Positions 56,045-64,000 of a stretch of 64,000 nucleotides of DNA are shown one piece after another. The first letter of the stretch is position 1. Every line of letters begins with the position of its first letter. Both the position numbers and the translations under genes were made by a program. This stretch comes from Trichosphaerium sp. ATCC 40318 (taxonomy: Eukaryota; Discosea; Flabellinia; Trichosidae): contig JALMLS010000100.1 in assembly GCA_038496445.1 (NCBI GenBank), positions 1 to 64,000 on the forward strand, in the 5' to 3' direction. The notes under the pieces are model-generated. The model was not told the DNA's origin. It did no database searches and saw nothing but the letters and a program-made list of their open reading frames with translations.

Positions 56045-57243
56045 ATGGGCCAAGGAAAACTATCAAAACTCCTCGATAATCCAGCTACTTCAAAGTCTTT
56101 CACAAACGCGTTTGAAAAATACGACAAGTCCGGTGTACGTTTGCTTTGCAACTATTATTGATGAAGACGCTTATTTTTGCGTTGTAGGATGGTTACTTGG
56201 ACAAAACTGAAGCAAAGAAGTTTTTTAACCATTTTATGGACTTGGTAGACAAAGAAAAGCTTATTGAGAACCCTCCTTGGAATGATATGCCTAAAGAAGG
56301 TAAGTAGAGCAATGTTCGTTTTAAGGAAACTGAATTATTGCCTCTAGAGTTTATTGACCAACAATACGCCAAAATGGACGCTAATAATGATGGCACAGTC
56401 ACTTGTGATGAGTTTAAAGCTTTTATTAGAAGTACGTGTTTGATTGCCGTAGCTACGGTACACAAATGCTTTAACTAACCTCTTTAATAGATGAGGTTTG
56501 GAAGTCGTACACCTTTAATTGGTTTTCTGCAACTAGTGCAATTTCTTGGACTGTTGATGACGCAGATTCTGTAGTTTCCTTTATGGCGCCTAGAATGGCA
56601 AAAAAGCTAGTAAAACTTGACAAGTACTAGAACCATTTTTTTATTGTCAAAATACGTTCTTGAAACTAACATTAACCTTAGAGTTGTCATTTCGAAGCTT
56701 AAAAAGCACCACGCAGAATCTTTTGTTGCAGCTTATACTAAAGACTTATCAAATGTTGTAATGACTAAAGAATGTTCTCAGCTAAAAGCAAGAGTAGGCG
56801 GTACGCAAAACAAAAAAAATCTATTTAAGCCAATAGCTATTGTTTGCTGACTTATTCATTTTTTTGTAGACCTTGACACCTACATGTTCAACCTTACGTA
56901 CACACTTGACAAATCTAATGTTGAAGCTAGCGTATGTTACATGATGGGAGAACATCATTCGTACTCATTAGAGTACCTCACCGTAGCAAGTAATAAAACG
57001 AAGCACAATAACGTATTCGATAAATTCATGCGTACATTTGCTCTTGCAAGTGGTAAGAAGCCAGAAAAGAGCGATAGCAAGTCAATGAAGAAAGCAGAAA
57101 AGAGCGATAGTAAGTCACTGAAGAAAGCAGAAAAGAGCGACAGTAAGTCACTGAAGAAAGCAGAAAAGAGTGATAGTAAGTCACTGAAGAAGGCTAAAAG
57201 TAAAAAAGTAGAAAAGAAGGTCAAGAAAGACGATAAGAATTAA
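56045..57243 (+). CDS. EF-hand protein with N-myristoyl signal and KSDSK repeat tail
   Basis: From ATG 56,045: MGQGKLSKLLDNPATSKSFT; the Gly-2 and Ser/Lys context fits N-myristoylation. EF-hand loops DKSGDGYLDKTE and DANNDGTVTCDE bind calcium by sequence. The following domain (FNWFSATSAISWTVDDADSV, INLRVVISKLKKHHAESFVA, YLTVASNKTKHNNVFDKFMR) matches no family I know. The C-terminus is four near-identical 11-residue units of the type KKAEKSDSKSL, then KSKKVEKKVKKDDKN. Calcium-dependent membrane association is inference. Five short introns, mostly GTACG starts. Confidence 0.8.
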
Positions 57244-57412
57244 TGATATAATTTATCTGTTTGGATCAATGTGCTTACGTAGAAGCTATGATCCTCATAA
57301 TTAGTTGTAATTGCATTTTGTAGAAAAAAAAAAAGGAAAAAAAAAGAATAAAGAAATCAGTTAAAAAAAATGACGTTGATCATAGCGGCCAAGTCTGACT
57401 TCTCCTCAAAAA

Positions 57413-57596
57413 ATGTATGAACCTTTCACCGTCGCTTTTTGGAAACAAAGAGTGGAACGACATCAAACTGCATTGCTTACTTGTACGTAATTTTATAAAA
57501 AATTGTTTGACCTTTTGTTATTTTAAAAAGTCGGTGTTGTTAGCTACTTTTCTTTGGTGCAGCTGCTTCTTGTATTTCTTTCTCGATGTTTTTTAA
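57413..57596 (+). CDS. Possible small membrane protein, overlaps antisense gene end
   Basis: Two exons join in phase across a GTACGT...AAAAAG intron: MYEPFTVAFWKQRVERHQTA, then a very hydrophobic stretch LLATFLWCSCFLYFFLDVF to TAA 57,596. The product would be about 42 residues with one membrane helix. The second exon lies antisense to the last exon of the RRM-AAA gene (stop at 57,540), so it may be a chance frame. No family known. Confidence 0.25.
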
Positions 57597-59857
57597 CTCA
57601 CTGTTTGTTTCATTATTAGGAGCTCTCACATTTGTGAGTGTCTACAGAGAAAAAGTTAGTATTCCAGAGACGACTTTGCGGAAAAGTCTTTTTCAAAAAA
57701 GATGAAACTTAAGAATTTTTTGTTGGTTTTCCTGAACAGAAAGGTTGGTTTTGAGATTGTTGATATCATAATGAAAGTAACCACTTATACTTATTACGAT
57801 ATTAAAAAGGTTTTTGATGGGTTTTTTGAAAAGACAAAGGTAAAAAAGATGCAACAACTTTTTTGTTTCAAAAAAAACATCACAAAAAACTAGAATTGTT
57901 TGCGTACCCAAGTACGCTTATTTGAGCTTGGTAAACCTGTCAATATACCACCAAAGTATAGAGTAGCCCAGAACGCATCAACGTGTTGATCATATGTAAT
58001 TGTCTTTGGTATTTCGATTGTAACATTTTCGTCTTTGAGTATAGATATAAGTTTTGTATTGACAATTTCTTTTTCTTCTTCTTTCAGTTTGTTAAAAACC
58101 TTCATTGCAGATGGATGTTTATTATGTGTAAGCCAAAAATTTTCAATTTTTCTACGTTTCATACATATAACAAGTGATCTAGGATTAATTATAGGAACTT
58201 GTTGGTTTGGAGCAATAAAACCACCGCAATGATCTAATGCAACATAGCGAGATTTAAAACGTCTTTCTATAAATTTAATAGCTTCTTTATACTCTGTTGG
58301 TATACCAAATCTATTAGCGAACCTATAGAATAATAAAAAGTCAGACAAGAATAGATAAAAGACAAACAGTAGGAACAAGAAAAAAAATTGGAAAAACGGA
58401 AAAAATCGAATTATTCTTCGTGTCCGTACAGGGTGTCAGCAAAAGTGAACATTTCTACGTCAGGTACTTCACCAAATAATGCGTTGGCTGCGAAAGGTAA
58501 TTGACCCATAAAAAGTGCTTTATGGAGGAATCTATAGAAGAAAGTTAAGAATAATTATTTGGATAAAACAGAAAATTATTTCAATAAAAGGTTATTCAGA
58601 AGAAAAGACCTCAAAGCCTCGGGGATACTGCCAAATAAATTATTTTATAACCCATAATTTAAGAGAGTATTCACGCAATTATTGAGGCAACAAAACAGCG
58701 AAAAGGGCGTAGCAATAAGCCCATTCTATTTTATCAAAATAATAAGAAATCTCAAAAAAACTGCGTACTTGTTGTCTTTAAGTACCATTGAAAACATATC
58801 CTTTAATTCCCGAAGTGCTTCTTCATAGAACCCTTTTTCTTTTGCAATATTAAGAGGAGCATCATATTCATCTACTAATAATATAACCTTTTTATGATCA
58901 TTTATACGAGAAACAAGAGATGTCAAAGTCTTTAAGGAAGTTTCAATGTTTGCTTTTCTATCGTATACAGCACTGAAAGCCTTTGTTTCTTGAATAGTAA
59001 GCTTTGAGTTTTTGAATAGATTAAAATAAGGTTTAAACGATGCTTTAAGCGCGTGACATAGATTTATCCTCATAACTTCCCAAGTATCACCAACAATCCT
59101 TGACATATTAAACCTTATTGTAGGCGTACTATTCATATGTCTTTTGCAGAATTCGGGATCAACTCTGTTTAATCTAGAATTGTCAAAACAAAGCGCAGCT
59201 TCTTGGTGAAGTTTTGGGTTGTAAAATACGTGTATCATTGATAAATTTATTGACTTTCCAAAGCCATGTGGTCGAAGAATTACACCAACCTATTTTTTTT
59301 AAAAGTTCGTTAAAATTTGATGCTAAACACAACTGACATTACAAACCTTTGGTTTCATGTCGTGAAACTCTTTAACCATAAGCGTTTTATCATGATGAAA
59401 TAGGTCCTTGTCAATTACAACGAAGAAATTTGTTTCTGTAATGCTAAGTGGTCTTGTTGGTCTTATTTCCTCCCTACGAGGTCTGGCTACGGCAAATACT
59501 GGTATTTCTCCTCGCAATTCAGGCGCTCTGATCGCTCTTGATAGTAGCTAAGCACATTAGCATTAATTGCGACAAAACATTGTACTTTCTCTGCGTCACC
59601 ACGTTTTAGTGTTGCAAAGCCGTAGCGAGCTGATTTTCCCAGACTGTCAAATGCAATCCTTTGTTTTATGCTCACAATGCCTAAATCCTCAAAATAACGC
59701 GCCAGTTGCTTATCTGTTACTTGTTGTGTGAGGTTTTTGACACATAGTTCTACTGTGGCCTAGTAGAGTTAGTGGTAACGAAATCAGGCTTATTGTGTAC
59801 ATTTTGGCTGTACGAGCGAACTGAGGAGCCAGTAAGAATATTATTAACGCTGGAGCT
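57540..59857 (-). CDS. RRM fused to AAA-ATPase-like domain protein
   Basis: Upstream exons near 59,811-59,857 read SSSVNNILTGSSVRSYSQN; the true start is unclear and may lie near 59,930. An RRM follows: ATVELCVKNLTQQVTDKQLA (RNP2), SARYGFATLKRGDAEK (RNP1) and ELRGEIPVFAVARPRREEIR. In the same exon begins an AAA-ATPase-like domain (PF09820 type): NFFVVIDKDLFHHDKTLMVK, VGVILRPHGFGKSINLSMIH (Walker A), VILLVDEYDAPLN (Walker B), RFLHKALFMGQLPFAANALF, HVDAFWATLYFGGILTGL, and APNNETNSELKNIEKEIQEA to TAA 57,540. Relatives continue into a PD-(D/E)XK nuclease; here the protein stops before it. Related genes are often multicopy and mobile-like. A 230-bp intron precedes the last exon. Confidence 0.75.
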
Positions 59858-59996
59858 CTAAACGTGTTTTTAGCTGTTAAAACGCTGTGATAAATTTAAT
59901 TTCGTACAGCTACGTGATTTTGGTCCTGTTTGCGAAAACCTGTGTTGTTTGTCACTTAATACAGTTGTAAACGCACGAACCTGTGGTAGTAGTACA

Positions 59997-60213
59997 ATGC
60001 CGCGACGTATGGGCCCTCCAAAGCCTCATTGCCCGTTTTGCTTAAAATCCGTACAACTAATGGTTAAGACTTCGGAAAAAAGTCTTTATGGGTCAATCTC
60101 ATATGCATTTGTATGGTGTCGCAGGTACTCTGAACAATGGACAGGATTCCAATTATAACTACTTGCTATGCATTTTCTGTGCACCCAAGCGTGAGCTAAA
60201 CATCTCGCACTAG
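59997..60213 (+). CDS. Possible small zinc-ribbon protein
   Basis: Two exons join in phase: MPRRMGPPKPHCPFCLKS (ATG 59,997, donor GTACAACT), then acceptor GGACAG and DSNYNYLLCIFCAPKRELNI to TAG 60,213. The pair CPFC...CIFC would form a four-cysteine zinc site in about 40 residues. It sits head-to-head with the RRM-AAA gene. No family is recognised; the alternative unspliced frame destroys the second CxxC. Confidence 0.35.
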
Positions 60214-60388
60214 CAGAGTGCTTTTCTTTTTTCTTTTTTTTTTCTGGTTCTGAAAACAGTTACGAATATTGTTGTTGCACGTGTGAGACTATTTGGTACA
60301 TTGAAAAAAAAGGTCATACGGAAGTACAAGAAAACTGACACAGGTAGATTTAATACACGTTGTATTTACAGGGCAACCAAGGTACTTT

Positions 60389-62261
60389 TCATGAAGTAGC
60401 AACTTTTAAGCCAGAATTTTGCAACACACGCTTTCTGTGCATTCGCATACGATGCAAGTTTGTTTTTTGTTTTATAGCTTCCATCTTACTACTTTTAGCG
60501 TCATTAGCAAGCTTAAGTTTGTTTCTTTGCATTTCCCTAATTGAAGTAAGACAACGAGAAAAAAAAAGAAAAAAGAATGTAATTTACCTTTTAATAAAAT
60601 CGGGTGTGACTGGTGTTGTTAGTCTAGGCTTTGGTTTATATTCTTTGACTTGTGTTCTATTCAAAGTAGTGTTTGTCACCGCCGCCAAAGGCTTTCTGTG
60701 TCTAAATGATTTCATAGGACTTCCAGAGGCTTGTGGCTTTGAACGCGCTTGTGTCCGCCTAGCATGACTAGGTGCTGCTTTTGTAGCACGTTTACGGTAC
60801 AAAGCTGATGCATTCATGCGGAGGTAACCTGGTACTTGTCGTCGAGAAGACGACGCCTGGAGGAAAAAAATGAGACGGAAATAATCAAAGAGAAACAAAA
60901 AAACAAAACCAAACTTACTCTTACAGCAGTTCTAGATTTTGTTGCTGGATTGCGGCGCGTTTGAGACGTCATATTTGTAGGAGTGATACTAGTGCGTGCT
61001 GTGGAATCTCGTAGGGCTGTCATTGAGAAGTTACGTGCTCTGTTAGGGAATGTCTTGACTGGTTTTGGTTTACTCAATGGCTAAAACCAATTAGACAACC
61101 AACAAAAAAAAGAAGCTAACCTTTGTTCGTTCGCTACGGTTTGGTAGTGGGGCAGACGAAACGCGTGCTGACTGTGCCTTAGATGTGCGCACTGGTGGTC
61201 GTCTTGCAGTTGGCCTAGTTGCCGGCACAGATGGCTTCACTGGTCGCGGTGGTTTTGCACTTGTAATGTGTGGTTTAGGTGCCGGTGGGCGAGTTGTAGC
61301 GATAGATGATCTTAATGAAGGGCGTGCTTTGGTCTTGGCTTGGGGTTGTTGCTTTCGCTTTGGTCGCTCGGTAGTTGTAGTACGTACAGGCTTAACTGTG
61401 TTCCTGTTTAAGAACGCCTGAAACGAAGAGCGCACCCTAGCATGTCTGGCACCAGCAGCTTCTCTAATGGTAGGTTTTTGACGCATCGAAGGAGATGGCT
61501 GCACTTGCATAGAATAAGGTCGCTTGCTGCGTTGCCGATCTGCTGCGTTGAGCGGTTGTGTAGACCGAGATGGACGCGTTGCATCTAGATTTGTCTGATT
61601 AACAGACATTCTTTTTATCGGTTTTGGTGCGGGGTGTGAGGTGGATGGCGAAAATTGAGGTTTTGGTTTCTCGTTACGCTGTGTTGTTGGTTTCGCAGAC
61701 TCCACAACGCGTGATGGCGGGGTAATTATGTTTTTCTTTGTTGTATCGAGAATTTTCTTCTCTTCGGGTGGTGTTGTGGTGATCTTAGGTCTTCGTTTGG
61801 CCTGCAGCGGGTGTGAGCGCAAGGTAAGCAATTTGGTTAGCACGTACGCGTGATCGTAAAGGAGTAAGTAACACGTTGTTCTTTGGAGTGCTTGGTGCAT
61901 CCACGGGAGTAGTACCAACAAGGTGATCTAGAAGATGTCAGTATGTAACGGCTTTTTGAGGTTTTACTTGTAGGCTTCTTAAAAGAGTCTAAGCTTGTTG
62001 GATTTGATAGTAATTTGAGTTTCATAAACGCTCGTTGATCGTCTTCTTCGCTTCGAAACTCTAGACGTCCTTTTAGCAAAAACCTCCGTTTAAATCGCAT
62101 ACCAAACCACTCATCACAATAAGCGTCTTCCGAGTCTTGTGTCGAAAAGTCACACCACTGAGGAGCATTAAATTCATATCTGGGGTCTACATACACATCC
62201 CCGTGCGCTGTATTGACACGATTAGTAATCAAAGAGGTGGTAGGCGCGTACAGTCGCTCAT
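60389..62261 (-). CDS. TPX2-like microtubule-associated protein
   Basis: The spliced start is MSDSHGDVYVDPRYEFNAPQ (ATG 62,261; GTACGC intron after codon 3), continuing WCDFSTQDSEDAYCDEWFG. This YEF.AP...DF....WF block is the N-terminal signature of TPX2, the part that activates Aurora kinase in animals. The rest is long, basic and rich in Pro, Thr, Arg and Lys (TRPPAPKPHITSAKPPRPVK, SSFQAFLNRNTVKP) and ends MQRNKLKLANDAKSSKMEAI, RKRVLQNSGLKVATS at 60,389. TPX2 nucleates spindle microtubules under Ran control. The N-terminal match is clear; no strong C-terminal TPX2 domain was seen. About five introns. Confidence 0.7.
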
Positions 62262-62794
62262 GTTCGCAATTGTACCAATAATGGCGCTATGAGTAGTTTT
62301 AAAACGAAAAGGGTGTATTTGGCACGCTTGAGGGGCGCTGGTAACGGTAAAATAGTCGGCGGGAAATTACAAAAATTTTAAACAGTGAGACCAAGTGACT
62401 GGTTTTTTCGCGTATCACGTCAAAGAACACAAAGTCGGTTTGCACTATACAAAACCGCGTTTAAACTTTGGTTTGCATTACTGTTTCAAGGTCACGTGCT
62501 TTTGAGCTTACGCAGTCACGCTATTTATACTCACGTTAACTGTACCGAAGTTGTTTGACAAACAGGTAAATCGGATATTCAGTTTATTAGGCTTAGTCGC
62601 ATGCACCTGTAGTTGGCTTGTTGAATTTTACGCAACTGGTGAGTTGTACCGACTCTTGCTTGCTTACAAAATGTGTAGCTTGCTCTTGTCCTTAGACTGA
62701 CAGTGGTATTTCCTTATTTTACTAGATTGCAAGGAAATTTTTTGTTGGCTTAGTTGTGCTAAGTCACCGTTAGAGACTGACGTAAACTGTTACA
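62262..62794. other. Divergent intergenic region, TPX2-like / eIF3L
   Basis: These 533 bp separate two start codons on opposite strands. I see no RNA gene, repeat or clear TATA box. The leader just before the eIF3L start reads CTGTTACAATG. Confidence 0.45.
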
Positions 62795-64000
62795 ATGTCG
62801 AACCAAACTCCTGAAGATCTTGGAGAGCACATCCGCAACTTCGTTTTTATATTTCACGAAGGGGTAAAAACCAAGAATCTCTCATCCTTGACCACTGTAT
62901 ATCGCGAGACATGGAATAAAGTATCAGACGCTTATTTCAAGCAAAGTGAATGGCCTTCAATTGAGCAGATATCGCCACTTGTATCAGACGATGGTATGTT
63001 GAGAAACCAGAGCCATAAACCCAACAGGCGCCTCAAAGGCAATTGTTAGGCGTTAATTTCAAATTAATAGTTAATATTTACTAAATCTTCGATTAGAGCC
63101 AAGTAAAACATTATTCTTGCACCTCTACGCTGAGTTGTACTTTCGTCACTTGTATTCGCGATTACACAACCAACTCTCAACGGATCACCGCTTCAACGCT
63201 TGGAACAATTACAAGGCACTCTTCGACTTTATTCTAGGTCCGTACATAGCGTCACAAAAATATTAAGTGTCATTAGACCCTCAAAACGAATCTATACTCC
63301 CAGAACTTCCTACTTTGTGGCTCTGGAGCATGGTAACGCTAAAATTGGCCATTTAAATACTAATAACCGGATTGTGAAGGTTGACGAGTTTATTTACCAA
63401 TTCCAAGAGTTCTGCCAACACAGATACCAAGCCAAGAACGCTGAGGATATTAAAAAACTGCGTGACAACACTGAGGTAAGCCAAATAAAAACTGTAACAT
63501 TAAAAACGCAAATGTAACGCTTTAACTCATCAAATTTTAGCCATGGAATGTTCAAGCTGTTCTAACATACCTACAATCATTCGTTACAATTGGTAAAGTT
63601 GGCCCTTGGCTATCTGGAGGCACAAAACCGTAAGTTTAAAACGATCAATTTTTTATTTTTTTTTTGTTTTGGTACAGTGAATGCTGAGAAAACTTTCATA
63701 CGAAGCTCCTAAGAGTGTAATGTAGAACTTGTTTGATATCTGACACATTAATTTTTTTCTCCAAAAATTATCAGCTGATTGCATAGCAGTGCGTTTTATT
63801 AATTTATTATTTAAGTGAAGGTATTCCACAAGTTCAGATGTACCTTGGTTTCTTTAGTGTTGTTGGTCAACTACGTATTCACTGTCTATTGGGTGACTAC
63901 TACATGGCACTCAAATCTGTTGAAGATTTAGATTTGAATAAGAGAGTAAGCGCACAAGAGAGTTGTTGTTTTAATCGCTTATTTTTTTTTACAAGAGCTT
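62795..64000 (+). CDS. EIF3L: Translation initiation factor eIF3 subunit L, 5' part
   Basis: ATG 62,795: MSNQTPEDLGEHIRNFVFIF, YRETWNKVSDAYFKQSEWPS, then EPSKTLFLHLYAELYFRHLY, HRFNAWNNYKALFDFIL, ILPELPTLWLWSM, VDEFIYQFQEFCQHRY, PWNVQAVLTYLQSFVTIGKV, MYLGFFSVVGQLRIHCLLGD and YYMALKSVEDLDLNKR before the right edge. These match eIF3L in order (WERISDKYF, ELPNQWLWDIIDEFIYQFQ, GYFSLVGLLRLHSLLGDYY). It is a PCI-type subunit of the eIF3 complex that recruits mRNA to the 40S subunit. The gene is cut by the window end. Introns are short; one starts GTCCGT and one GTAACG. Confidence 0.93.

Overview
The window is nuclear DNA of a unicellular eukaryote (a protist). The genes are densely packed on both strands and cut by many very short introns, mostly about 35-70 bp. 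Their products are purely eukaryotic: capping protein beta, Sec61 gamma, ribosomal protein uS8, eIF3 subunit L, a Rab18-like GTPase, myotubularin, dynamin and a TPX2-like protein. Stop codons TAA, TAG and TGA all end genes, so the code is standard. An unusually large share of 5' splice sites read GTACG. I cannot place the organism more precisely from sequence alone.

Positions 1 to about 10,733 are a transposon graveyard. An APE-type LINE lies on the minus strand, with its 3' end beyond position 1. It has an ORF1, then an ORF2 made of endonuclease, reverse transcriptase and RNase H. It is split by four smaller elements with inverted termini, none of which encodes a visible transposase. At three insertions the LINE reading frame can be traced across the element. 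Two share CAGGTCT-type termini and fill their flanks with self-complementary GGTATA/TATACC motifs. Two share CAGGGCTGAAACT-type termini (one copy has lost an end) and carry AGGCATTGCC-type motifs. The block ends inside a truncated alanine-glyoxylate aminotransferase gene.

From 10,734 to 34,125 there are genes for F-actin capping protein beta, an SMP/C2 tether (tricalbin or extended-synaptotagmin type), a frameshifted F-box/LRR pseudogene, a RasGAP, an Eri1-like exonuclease, a restriction-nuclease-like protein, uS8, a dienelactone hydrolase, a Rab18-like GTPase and a two-repeat Myb protein. Several small genes here are unassigned. Positions 32,145-34,125 hold nothing I can name.

From 34,126 to 49,281 there are an active-type myotubularin phosphatase, a RhaT-like sugar transporter, a membrane-anchored short-chain dehydrogenase, a MORN-repeat protein fused to an ADP-ribosyltransferase domain, a PLP aminotransferase, GLOD4, a zinc-ribbon/HIT-like protein and Sec61 gamma.

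From 49,488 to the end there are an ankyrin-TBC RabGAP, a dynamin-family GTPase with a presequence-like N-terminus, an EF-hand protein with a lysine/serine tandem repeat, an RRM fused to an AAA-ATPase-like domain, a TPX2-like protein and the 5' half of eIF3L. Membrane traffic and small-GTPase control recur (Rab18, RasGAP, TBC, myotubularin, SMP tether, dynamin). Neighbouring genes do not otherwise form an obvious pathway, as expected for a eukaryotic chromosome. The best candidates for novelty are the nested inverted-terminus elements, the MORN-ART and RRM-AAA fusions, and the splice-site bias with microexons in GTPase P-loops.
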